A stretch of DNA of 64,000 bases from Rhodocollybia butyracea (lineage: Eukaryota > Basidiomycota > Agaricomycetes > Agaricales > Omphalotaceae), in contig JADNRY010000288.1 of assembly GCA_015501585.1 (NCBI GenBank), forward strand, positions 1-64,000, in the 5' to 3' direction. The first letter of the stretch is position 1. Each line of letters opens with the position of its first letter. This document shows, in pieces, positions 45,311-56,572 of this stretch. Below the pieces are notes generated by a model. It saw only the letters and a program-made list of their open reading frames with translations, was not told the origin of the DNA and ran no database searches. Made by a program: the position numbers and the translations under genes.

Positions 45311-46496
45311 CAAAGTAGTTCAAGTTGGTCAATGTTTGTCTAGATACAGTTGGCAGGTTTCTCTTCGTGTGTACCTGTATCGCAATTTACTAACGATCTT
45401 TTATTTAGGTTCAGCGTAACTTTTACTGGTCTATAAAGATGAGTTGCAATGTTAGGTTTTCTATACATCTATATTATCGTATACTACGTATCTGTACTAC
45501 TATTTGTACTACGCTAATAATCATCAATATATGTTTTTTCTATTATTTCTGATCACGGAATGAACGGATATGGACGGAAAAAGATTCGGGTGCCAACGGG
45601 GAAGGAACAGAACGTGACTCGATGATAAAACCAGATGAAACGCGTATGTGGAGTCTGGGCCAAATCATTTTGTCCTGGGGCTGAACATTTTTGTACCTGG
45701 GTTAACCGTTAAACTGGGCAATCTTATCATTTTTGCACTGCGCATCAACTAGGTTAGACCTCCCCTGAAAATTTCGGGGTTAAACTCAGTTTAACCCAGG
45801 AGGCCGCCTGTGGTAGTCTGCAACCGCAACATTGCACGTTGCTCAGCGGCTCAGCCGCAGGCACTTTCTTGCCAAGCAGAAGGTTTGGTTCTTTTAATTT
45901 GATCGCAATTGCTTCTGAGTCGAAATAGCAAGGGAAAAACAAGAAAGTTTACGCCAAGTTTACGCCAAGTATTTCTTTCCCGGGCCATCGCTGACTTTCG
46001 GTCCCTCCGTAGTATCTACATGTCGTCCCACTATACTCTTTCGGTGACATCGACCATACTCGTTCTCGTCCACGCCGCCGCATCTGGGTATCAGCCAAGT
46101 TCCAACACAGTCTATTACCAATTGATTACCACTCCCAAGACCACTCCCCATTCTCGGCCACATTTGAAAATTATTGGACGTTTTTACAACGAAAGAATGG
46201 CCTAGTTACAGGAGAGGATTCAAATATACACTCTCGAATAGGAAAGTATGTGGTAAACCCATGAAACCCTACCAAGGAAACCCTTTCCCGATTCAAAAAT
46301 GACAGTGTGACAATACTTAATAAATTTGTGCACGGAATTCCACTTTTTGAGGAACCATTGGCTCGGCTCTTCCTAGAGCCTCCCCCACCTGTTCAAGTTA
46401 ACGATGGGCTGTACATCATTTTGGGGAGTCTAACTCCTTCGTGCCCAACTTCTCATCTATCATCATTGACTGAATTTGTCGTGAATTTGTATTTGC
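45311..46496. other. Border between the second transposon group and block B
   Basis: No gene was recognised. The first part is A/T-rich. From 45770 there are short inverted GGTTAAAC/GTTTAACC words. From about 46200 the sequence matches the upstream parts of copies C and D (AATTCCACTTTTTGAGGAACC, CATCATTTTGGGGAGTCTAAC), so block B begins near there. Confidence 0.45.
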
Positions 46497-47963
46497 CTAC
46501 ACAGCAGAACACTCCTGCTCCCTGGCCTGCTCCTGTAGTGAGGTGAGATTAAGTTGCAACCCTTGCTCGCGCATGCTTTCCATAATATGTGCACTAGTGG
46601 CAGTGGCAGCTAAGGGGTTTCTGCGAAATTGCATTGAGGCTACCGAGGCTGAGTGCAGTTGTGCAACAGCAACCATTGTAGACAATACAGGTTTATCCTT
46701 GTCATATAAATCTTTATGGTCCCAGTGTGATTTTTGTAGATAAACAAGGAGGATAATGAGAGTGGGGTACAATCCCTGTAAAAAAACTTGGCCATCAGTC
46801 TACTGGGCAAGGATGTATAATATTGCATACCACCAGCTGTGGAACAGCACCGGCAATTGCATGGGTGACACGATTGGGTCCATGTATCAGTGTGTACACT
46901 GCGCCAATGATGAATAGGGCCTATAAGTAACAAGATATGGTAGAGTCATAAATTGATCATGCATGTCAAAACTACAGCAAGGATGAGTTTTTCTCACCCA
47001 TATGCAAGAGTAGAGAACGCCTGATTCAGTGAGCAGTATTAAAATACTCCCTACTGCCGTTGTTTGGCCTAAACGCCCAAGGCGACTGCGTATATCCTTG
47101 CGATGAAACCTTGAATCTCAGGTTCAGTACATTGTGCAAAACACACAACAAGTGACTACACACCAGGCCTTGCGACCTACCAGTGATGTTGCCCAAAGGT
47201 TCGAGATAAGGGAGATTATCAGAGCGGTGATTCCAAATGAGTCGGGCTCAAAAGCAAGCTTATTTGGTGTAGCGTGTGTCCTGGAAACATCAATCAATGA
47301 AAAAATGACCTGCAATAAAGTTGGGTCCAAGTTGGGTCTTTCAAAGTCTTCAATAGTAAGTAACGTACAGGTAGGATGACAAAGAAAGCAAAAACTATCT
47401 GGGTAAAACGCGGCCATCCACAGATGGTGCAGGCGCGCCACATTACAATCATGTCACTGATCCAGAACTTTATAAAGACATTAAGTATGAGCTGCAATAC
47501 CAGGCAATTCAACTCACATTGAAGAAGAGGGCAACAGTAGTCACCAGGGACCACAAGTATATTTGCTGAGATGGTAAAGCCGTCCATGCCTGCGGGTCTT
47601 GTAACTCCCTCATTAGTGTATACAGGTTTAAACTCCAGTGCGTTGCAGATGCAATATACATAAAGAGGGTGGCTGACAAAAGAAAAAGTCGTGGTCCAAA
47701 TTTCATACCCTGCCGGCTGTGGACACATATTAAGTCAGTTTCCCTGGCTTTGAACTGCAAAATTCAACTTGACCAGAGAGTGATAGTAGATGCTGTAGTC
47801 AACAAGGTCAAGACACCTGGTAGAGAATGAATCAGAAATTGGATAAAGGACAGGTAACAGACGTGCCAAACAGAGCGGACTCAACAACAATTCCCGGGAT
47901 GAGGGTACCTGCATCGGATAAGCTCATCTCCTCTGCATAAATGAAACTGGCAGAGGAGTTCAT
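46497..47963 (-). CDS. Multi-pass membrane protein, copy B
   Basis: The start ATG is at 47963-47961 and the stop at 46497, with the same exon order as copy A. Distinct points are SATLFMYIASATHW with DPQAWTALPSQQ (near 47620), FWISDMIVMWRACTICGW (near 47440), ITALIISLISNLWATSLVG (near 47220), the basic loop HRKDIRSRLGRLGQ before LLTESG (near 47060), ALFIIGAVYTLIHG (near 46900) and the final GLYPTLIILLVYLQ exon. The basic loop between two hydrophobic segments and about seven hydrophobic stretches fit a plasma-membrane protein. Function is unknown; the same family is expanded in Agaricomycetes. Confidence 0.65.
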
Positions 47964-50900
47964 TGCTGAAATTACGCCACTAGGTATCTGGCCTCTTTTA
48001 TACTAAGGACACTGCTCTTCTGATACAGCTGGACCGTGACGAGATTCATCATCATGACATCAACAAAGAACTATCTAAGATGATGGGCTTGGCTAGAATA
48101 GCCTAAACTGAGACCGGAACATGCGCTGACAAGTAGGTGATGTAGTACATGCATTGCTGATAGGATCGGAGAACCGGCTTGACTCCTTGGAGTTTCAGCC
48201 TTAGAATCGCTAGAGATGAATAGAGAGAGACGAATACCGACTTGTAAACTTGTAAAGCTTCTTCCTTGATACGCCGACTTTTTGCCGAAACATTTTTTGG
48301 GTAAACGTATCATACCTTCCCTCCGACGAGTCATTTTGACCGTTGCCCAGTTAACTCTTTGAAGCTAACCTACCCAGGCTTGCCAAGAGCGGCTTGGAGT
48401 CATGTACCGGGAAGAAATTGTCACTGCTGGACCAGATATCAAACTCTATCCACTCAAACCATAAGTACTGGTATGTGGATTAGTGGAATTACCAGTGTGG
48501 CGAACTCTTACCGAATGGTATTCGCTTCAGTTATAATAATTTGATTCTAGTAATTCGTCGTCATTTGTTCTACGTGGTAGTCGTCAGTTGTTCATATGGA
48601 TACTCTTTTCGAGTCAAAGCTAGTTAGATCTGCTCAGGGATGGGAGAAGAATTTAATCTCGGATAGGGCACTGGTCAGTATGGTACGTTCCACGAAACCG
48701 AAAGATGACACTAATAAATCTGTGCCCAGAATTACGCTTTGGAACTGTTGATTCGACTCTTTTCCTAGTAAAGCCTCGTTACTCGAGTCGTTGCCCACGC
48801 CTGCCGACGATGTACATCATTCTGGTTGCCCGTTGACACCAGAGGCGGTTCTCCCATTACTCCAGCATCCGAGTCTATCACTTCGGATCCAGTCCCTTAC
48901 TTTGTTGAACGAATCCTTTGTCGTGTAGTATGCTAAGAAGGATGATGGAAAGCAAGGAGATACTCGTGCTGTTGCTTTTGAAGAATGGCTGAAACTATCC
49001 CCTGCTGGACTTCCGTCCCACTACACTGGTAAACGAACTCACGTCCTGCAAAAAGGAAAATCTCCAATACAAGGAGAGCGAAGTTGTGCGGACTGAGGCC
49101 GCATAGACTGTCGGATACGTTATTTTGCCTATCGAAAGACGTCGAGAGGACCTAGGGCCACAGCCTCTACTGACTAGCTTCTTGATGGATGATCCTTGGA
49201 AGCAGGTAATTCCGCGTTGTTTCCATCTTGCCACACCGCTACTCAACTAGCCGATATCAGAATCGTTCCTTTGAACCATCCGAAAAGTAGTCTATTCTAC
49301 CACATGTTTAACTGGAGTCCCAGGAAGCCCCTAACTCACCAAATCTGTCCCTACAGGTTGTTGATTCAAAGTTCCAGGTATTTGTTTTCCTGGGGTCGCA
49401 AGTGCTAGCCGACGGTTGTTTGATTCGATGCAAGATATAATTGTTCAATTTCCCCGATGCCCAAAGGAGTTACCTGTAGGTCAGTTCAAGATTAGTTTTT
49501 TGAGAGTCCTAGTTTAGGTTGATTCTTCTCCTGCTCTATTTTGCTTGTTCATGGAACTTGGAAAGCGATGCGTGGAAAGAGGATATTGTTTGCGCACGGT
49601 ACTATATGCCCACAAGAGGGAACAGCGGTGCGTTGAGCTCGAGAGACCTGATGGAAAAGCCGGAAAACAGTAATGCAAATTCGATTGATAACGATAGAGA
49701 TGGGGCTGGGCGTGAACGAAGAAGACTCTATTAGTCAGTTTCGTGACTACTTGCGATACCGCATACTCATATATCTCTGAAAGTCGTTACAGCGACCTCA
49801 GGACGAGTTGCTGGCTCCAGGCACATACCGTTCCAACCCATTCCGGTGACTAGGTACTAGTCTGAACAGCGTTAATCGTACTTGAATTCACCGCTTGTGA
49901 ATCTTCGTGGTTGTATCGTTGCGGCGGAAGAGATGACAAAGTCAGGGCAGGGCAAAAGGTCTCTGTCCCGATCCCTGGCACTATGGACTCCAGAAATTCA
50001 ATGAGCTGCAGACAACCTTTGTGCATTGTTGAGAAGAAATGCCGGGTTAGCGTGCTGCATTACCCAGATCTACAGCGAGGATTATTTGGCAGGGCAGTTG
50101 AAAGGTGTACTCAGTCAGATGTGTACGTCTAATGTAAAGGCGAGTGCACCACACGATCTGTCTCTTGATTCGACGACCTCATGGAGCGATTTGGGATTGG
50201 TTACCAGGTCTCTCGTCGTCGAAGTTATCTGACCACTACGTTCCGCTGGCTCCAATGGAATACCGTGTAACCCAAGTTCTGCCAACTGCAGCGGTCGCAT
50301 TGTCATCACAACCTACGCGTTGATTTTTCTCCCGATCTACACCTGGTTGACATTTATTTGGGAATCAGAGCAAGTCGAACAGCTCTAGTCCATTCGTCCC
50401 TCCACAGTCCTAGCTCTTTGAACGTAGAAAAATCCGATAGAAATCCGAAAGAAAAAAATGGTAGTTTTTGGAGGCGTTTGTGTCATACATTGCAAGGCCT
50501 CATCCAGGGTGTGGTTGTGGTGAGTAGATTCGTTTGCTTTATGCCGTGTTTTCGTTCTATCCCAAACAAAAGCCTCAAGCTCGGGCGCCCAAGGCTCGAG
50601 CACCCATCCACTTGACGATATTCCGAGAGTCCCAACTATGCTTCGTTCTTGTGAGAATTGGCCCAAAACAGTTTGAGAGACAGAAAAAGAATCGAAGTCA
50701 GAATGGAAAGGAATGGAACCAACGAAGAAAAAAATATTCGACGTACCGCAGCCCGCCGCTGGCCCCAAACGGTCCTGCATTTCAATACCATTCCAGATTC
50801 TGATCAAGCTTTATCGATTATCGTTGGGTCTAGCTAGCCGTTATCGAAGAAGCTCGGGCCGTACGCAATAATACACGTGCCCTGATGCTTGAACAGTGAA

Positions 50901-52391
50901 CAACGTTGTAGAGCTCGTTCTTCTCTGACGGTTATAGGATTCGATACAAAGAACGCTGCTTGCTTCCTCAAGCAACACCTTCTCCAAACTCTCTTACAAC
51001 AAGTGGCTCTGCAGGGTCGCCCTCACTGTCACCATGTCTGGATCTTTTGTCGGAGACGCCAGTTGGGTTAGCATGAAGGGCAGCGAATGGACGTGGATCT
51101 CGAGGAAGATACCTTTTGCGGTAAATATGGGCCGCTAGCGTTGGTGCGACCCGAGTACTAATTCTAGGAGTCCTCACACGGAATTGTCGTTTCGTGTCAC
51201 CGTCCATAAAGCCTCTGGTCCACAATCTTCTTTCGACAAATTCTTCCTTCCACACCAACGTCTTTTGTACTGCACAATGCATACGCCACAGCCATCTACC
51301 ACGATGGAAACCGATATTCGGTCACGACCCGATTTACGCCTGTTAGATTTTGATAGAGATGTCGTCAACGAGTGGTTTTAGTAGGGCTGGCACAGTGGCA
51401 GTGGGTGATGCGGATGCATCGATGAAGCGTGATGTAGATGAAGACAGAACGGGAAGAGGATCATGGGAGGATAAACGTTTTGTCGTTTACCTTGCTGTTT
51501 TGCTGTTCGTTACTACTGTGCGGTATTGGATATGACGATACCAGTGTGCAATCCCTTTCACGGCGGGTGCTTAGATTGAAGTACGCGCTGTTTCCGCTTT
51601 CCACCCCCGTCGGGTCTTTCGGTCAGTGATCAAGAGAGCTAGCAATTATATTTGTGTATCGTTATTGTTATGTCAAACTTTCGGATTCAACGTCAACATC
51701 GGAAGAAAGAAACCGCACGTTTCGCAGTTCTGCCTCGTCGAGGTTAGAAGACGATAGAAATCCCGGAAGCGGTGACAGCAGAGAGAGGTAAGAGAAGATA
51801 GCCTTCGTGCGAGAGCCAAAGTGGTTGCAGTTGTGATTGAAATCATTTCGTCTGCGCCGCGATTGACATTGAGGTCAACGGCGATAGGTTGGCGATAGGC
51901 ATCCTAGTGAATTCGGCTGTGTTAGAGCGTTTTCGTAGTTTCCGTTGGCCACTGCACAATTTCGACGTGTACATTGAGTTTCGTATACTGCGCTTGAGCT
52001 TGATGAGGAACCGAGTCGGGTTTTAAGATTCAGTATTCAGGGAATAACAGACACGGAATACGCCGATATTTTTATATAACTCCTCGCCATTTGTAGAATC
52101 AATGTCTCCTCTTTGGTAACTCAGACGTCGTTGGGGTTTGAAGCACGCTTCCGAGATTCCGTGTCTATTGCTTCGTGTACAGCTGTGGATAGCTGTAATT
52201 CTGGAGAGTGGTTCCAACTTAGTTGCAAGTTCGCATAATGTGAGAGAAATCAAAAGACGTACCATGATGGGCTTGACCAGCGTCCACCTATTTCGTCATC
52301 TCAATTAAGCAGGCCTTCAGATCGTCTTTCAAGAGCAAGAGGAGCAAGTAACTTGGCGCATGCTTGCCTGAGTCGTACCAAACAATTTTGA
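47964..52391. other. Duplicated non-coding flank of copy B
   Basis: This is the uninterrupted counterpart of block A (13808-17420, 25616-26159 and 33401-34543). It holds the unfilled sites for the Plavaka element (50856-50859), the CACTA foldback (51347-51349) and the 189-bp MITE (near 49070). The TATA box of copy B lies at 47995-48002. ORFs up to 140 codons are present but not preserved in the sister copies, so none is called a gene. Confidence 0.65.
47995..48002 (-). promoter_or_regulatory. TATA box of copy B
   Basis: TATAAAAG on the minus strand, 32 bases before the start codon, at the same place as in the other three copies. Confidence 0.6.
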
Positions 52392-53653
52392 CACCGGGGG
52401 CAAGGACCGGCGCAGTTGATTTCCCACTGCCATTAACGCAGTGGTCAACGCAGGGGTAACGCAGTCGATTTTGTGACGTCATTCTATTGAAACAGAGTTC
52501 CGGCCGGCGGCAAGTGAATAAATGATTGATGCCTGATGGACCTTCCCCCTTGCAGCGTTATAGTTAAGTGATCCTGGAGTTCAAGCCTGGTCAAGTGCAC
52601 TTCTACTTCTGACTTATTTTTCGCTCCGAGGGATAGTGCTAATATTTACCAGACTAGAACCAAGAAGTCACAATACTAAGTGCTTGGCCTACATAGCAAT
52701 CATCTGCACAAACTGGCAAGAGTTGGGCAAGAGCATGAACAGGGAGCAGCCACTTGACAAATTAGAAGCACCCATCTATGGCAGGGTCTCAGAGGGTGAT
52801 TGGTTCCATGATACTTTATTCCTTGCATGCTAATTATCTGACAATTTGCTATTGATAGAATTTGATACCATTGAGATGTTGTCAAAATTTGTCAAAATAT
52901 CATAGGTCAGCCAAATGCTGAAAATACTACTATTACTCTCAATTCTGTGCAGCTCATTGCTGTACTGCTTAGACAGTGTGGTGATAGGGCTGAGTGGCAC
53001 AATCATGATGGTAAACAGCAAACATCGGACATCATTTACTTATACTACTTACTGTAAGCTCATTATATTGGGCTGATACTAGATCTGGCATATTTGGGGT
53101 GCTGGGGACTGCTACAACATGATTATGCTGTATTTTTACATTAGTGATGAAGCCCCTGGGCTACATCCCCTCTTGGGTGATTGAAATGACAGAAAAAAAC
53201 ATTTATTGACATGAATAAATCAGTAAAATTTCTGCCTGGCTACGTATTGTATTTAGAAATATGTTGTTCACCTAAAGTTAAAGAGTATGCTTCCTTGTTC
53301 ATGTGGTAAATATAAGGCAACACCGGAACCAGGTAATTGGTCGTGCGAAAGATTTAGGCGCTATAATTCCGGCACCTGAGTCTGGCCGCAGGACTGACAT
53401 TCAAAACCCAGTCATGTCTGGCATCCATTGAGCACTGCTTGGCTCAACAGTAGATGTAGACACATTATCTGTATCTTTTAAGCCCGAAATTTGCATGCAT
53501 AGTACAAAGAATAACAAAGATCAATCATCCGGAAGGCTCGGAATTCCGTTTCAATAGAATGACATCATAGCAAAAACGACTGCGTTGCCCCCTGCGTTGC
53601 CCACTGCGTTAATGGCAGTGGGAAATCAACTGCGCCGGTCCTTGCCCCCGGTG
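52392..53653. mobile_element. CACTA-type non-autonomous element with long inverted ends
   Basis: The ends read CACCGGGGGCAAGGACCGGC and its complement. The inverted match is perfect for about 53 bases and continues with few changes to about 100. The 3-bp target TGA occurs at 52389-52391 and 53654-53656, and block A has the unfilled site (34541-34543). Length is 1262 bases. The ends contain several AACGCAG / CTGCGTT repeats that look like transposase-binding sites. No transposase frame is present. Confidence 0.85.
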
Positions 53654-55124
53654 TGAGGTGAACGAGGCAAGAGAGAGTGTGACTTTTGAGCGCTCGACAT
53701 TCACTAATATTAACGCAACTTTTGGCGTCTATCCACCTCCTCTTCTTCTTTCTGTCCCTGTTTCTGCAGATTTCCGAAGATCAAACCGCAATATCATCCG
53801 AGCGGGTCTAGGTGAGCGTGAATGACATGTGTAGATAATCAGCCCAGGAACGAAAGTTGGAAAAATGGACGAGATAATTCTTGCTCTTCAGTTTATTTCG
53901 AATTCTGGCCGTATGCGTCGGAAATCAATTGAAAATGGGACCACTGGTCCCAAGTTCGCGGCTTGCAGAACGACGGCGTGGCCATGTGTTGGATCTTGGC
54001 GAGTAGTTGTGGATATGGCTAACGAAGATGATAAGCGTTCCGTTCATCACAAATAGCTCAGTGGGTCTTCAATCGAAGGGCAAGAGTCTTGGGAGACTGC
54101 TGCTTGGATTTGGGGCTGCAAGGACTCGGATGGTAACAGCATCGCGGTGGGTCTACTGCACCATTGTGCATTCTCATTGATAAAATCCATTGCTGACCCA
54201 TGCTACAAGAGATCTGCTTGAACGCGCAGACAGCGTATTTATCGTTGTATTCCATATCGGGCGTGCAAAGAGAATACTGTTTGCACGCGCGCATATGGCA
54301 CTATGTGATAAGAGGGAATTGAGCCCAAGAGACCAAATTAAAAATTTGAAGGTTCACAAAACAGTCGTATGCAGTATCTACTATCATTATTCACGAAATT
54401 GACTGGCAGAGTCATCCTCAGTCACGCCCGGTTCTACCTCTATCAAATTTGCATTCGTATATCTCTGAAAGCCATTACAATGACCTCAGCACGAGTTGTT
54501 GGCTCCAGGCACTCCGTTCGCTACATACCGTTCCAACCCATCCCGGTGAGTAGGTACCCAATGTCAATTCTACTTATATTCTCTGCTTGTAACCAAGCCA
54601 ATCTTCGTGGTTGTATCGTCGCGGCCTGAGTTGCAAAGTCAGATCAGCTCCGGAGACCTCTGTCTCGCGATCCATGGCACTGTAGACTCTGGAACTTACA
54701 CTGTGGACTGTCGAATATTTCAGAATCGACGATGATCCAGTCTCTCTTCGACCCCAATGACTCAATGAGACTAATAGGTGGTGGCAGTACAAAGAGTCGT
54801 TCTGTGTCAAGGCTGTCAATTACATGTCAATATCGAATCGTCTACCGTGCATAAAGCCTCCGGTCCACAACCTGGATCTCTCGTCCTCCAGCCACTATGG
54901 AAATCATTCGTAGATTTGATAGAGCCGTCGCCAACGAAAAATGACACTAATAAATTTGTGCACAGAATTACGCTTTTTGAGGACCCGCTGGTTCAGCTCT
55001 TCCTAGATAGTAGAGCCTCTCTTCCCCCACCGGTTCAAGTTAACGATGTACCGTGCATCATTTTGGGGAGTCTAACTCCTTGCCCGACTTCTCATCTATC
55101 ATCATCGACTGAACTTGCATTTGC
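53654..55124. other. Joining region between blocks B and C
   Basis: The first part continues block B after the CACTA-type element (GAGGTGAACGAGGC matches block A). From about 54200 it resembles the 16200-16700 and 49560-50110 parts of A and B (CGAAATTGACT, GGCTCCAGGCA, TTCGTGGTTGTATCGTC), so a truncated extra copy of the flank lies here. From about 54840 it is the upstream part of block C. No gene is recognised. Confidence 0.5.
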
Positions 55125-56572
55125 CTACACAGCAGAACACTCCTGCTCCTGCAGTGAGGTGAGACTCCTAGGTTGCGACCCTTGCTCGTGCATGCTTTCC
55201 ATAGTATCTGTACCAGTGGCAGCTAAGGAGTTTCTGCGAAATTGCATTGAGGCTACTGAAACTGAGTGCGATTGTGGGGCAGCAGCAACCATTGTAGACA
55301 ATACAGGTCTATGTTTGTCATGTGAATCTTTATGGTCCCAGTGTGATTTTTGTAAGTAAACAAGGAGGATAATGAGCGTGGGGTACAATCCCTGGGGGAA
55401 AAAATGGCATTAGTCCACCGGACAAGGATGTATTGCAATAGTCATTACCACCAGCTGTGGAACTGCGCCGGCAATTGCATGGGTAGCACGACTTGAGCCA
55501 CGTAGCATTGTGTACACCGTGCTAATGATGAATAAGGCCTACAAGAGATAGTAATATCAATATCAAAACTACAACAGGGATAATATTTTCTCACCCAGAT
55601 ACAAGAATATAGAACCCCTGATTCAGTGAGGAGTATCAAAATACTCCCCGCTGCTGTTGTTCGGCTACCACTCCCAAGACGACTGTGTATGTCCTTGCGA
55701 TGAAGCCTTGAAGCTCAGGTTCAGTACATTGTGCAAAATCACATAACAAGTGACTACACACCAGGTCTTGCGACCTACCAGTGATGTTGCCCAAAGGTTC
55801 GAGATAAGGGAGATTATCAGAGCAGTGATTCCGAATAAGTCAGGCTCAAAAGCAAGGTTTGCTGGTGTAGCATGTGCCCTAGAAATATCAACCACTGAAA
55901 GAATGACCTACAGTAAAGTTAGGTCTCTCAAAGTCCTCAATACTAAGTAACGTACAGGTAGGATGACAAAGATAACAAAAATTATCTGTGTAAACCGCGG
56001 CCATCCACAGATGGTGCAGGCGCGCCACATTACAACCATGTCACTGATCCAGAACTTTGTAAAGACACTAAGCATGAGCTGCAAGCCTGCAATGACAGGC
56101 AAGTCAACTCACATTGAAGAAGAGGACAATGGTAGTCACCACGGACCACAAGTACTTTTCCTGGGATGGTAAGACTGCCCATGCTTGTGGGTCTTCAAAT
56201 TCCTTCATCATGGTATACATATTTAAACCCCAGTGCGTTGCAGATGCAATATACATAAAGAGAGTGGCTGACAAAAGAAATAGACGTGGTCTAAATTTCA
56301 TACCCTGGCGGCTGTGGACACATGGCAAAAAGATCAAGTCAGTTTCCCTGGTTTTGAACTGCGAAATTCAACTCAACCAGAGAGTGATAGTAGATGCTGT
56401 GGTCAACAAGGTCAAGACACCTGGTAGAAGAAAACGAATCAGATATCATTGCTTAAAGGCAGGTAACAGACGCACCAAACAGGGCAGACTCAACAACAAT
56501 TCCCGGGACGAGGATAACTGCATCGGATAAGCTCGTCTGCTCTGCATCAATGAAACTAGTCGAGGAGTTCAT
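55125..56572 (-). CDS. Multi-pass membrane protein, copy C
   Basis: The ATG is at 56572-56570 and the stop at 55125. The first exon is 56572-56476, ending at a GTGCGT donor. The next exons contain VLTLLTTASTITLW, then SATLFMYIASATHWGLNMYT with DPQAW, then FTKFWISDMVVMWRAC, then SLISNLWATSLVGRKTW, then the loop HRKDIHSRLG and LLTESGVLYSCIW, then ALFIISTVYTMLRG and finally GLYPTLIILLVYLQ with a polar tail rich in Ser, Thr and Gln. All checked junctions keep the frame, so this is the clearest intact copy. About seven membrane helices are expected. No ligand or partner can be inferred. Confidence 0.75.

Larger units (their letters stand above)
34856..45780. mobile_element. Putative CACTA-like element with a TET/JBP cargo gene
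   Basis: Four transposon-linked genes lie together here: a transposase (35081-40121), a TET/JBP-like dioxygenase (40444-42115), a coiled-coil gene (42196-43012, minus) and a conserved unknown gene (43240-44815). The group sits between the fading end of block A and the start of block B. Both outer regions share loosely repeated CCCAGG...AAAATG words that could be subterminal motifs. I could not find convincing terminal inverted repeats or a target duplication, so the borders given are only the limits of the non-duplicated segment. Confidence 0.45.

Noticed and set aside
34856..45780. Terminal inverted repeats for the second transposon group
   Set aside because: Only loose CCCAGG/AAAATG similarity was found between the two outer regions. 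No exact inverted pair or target duplication could be shown.
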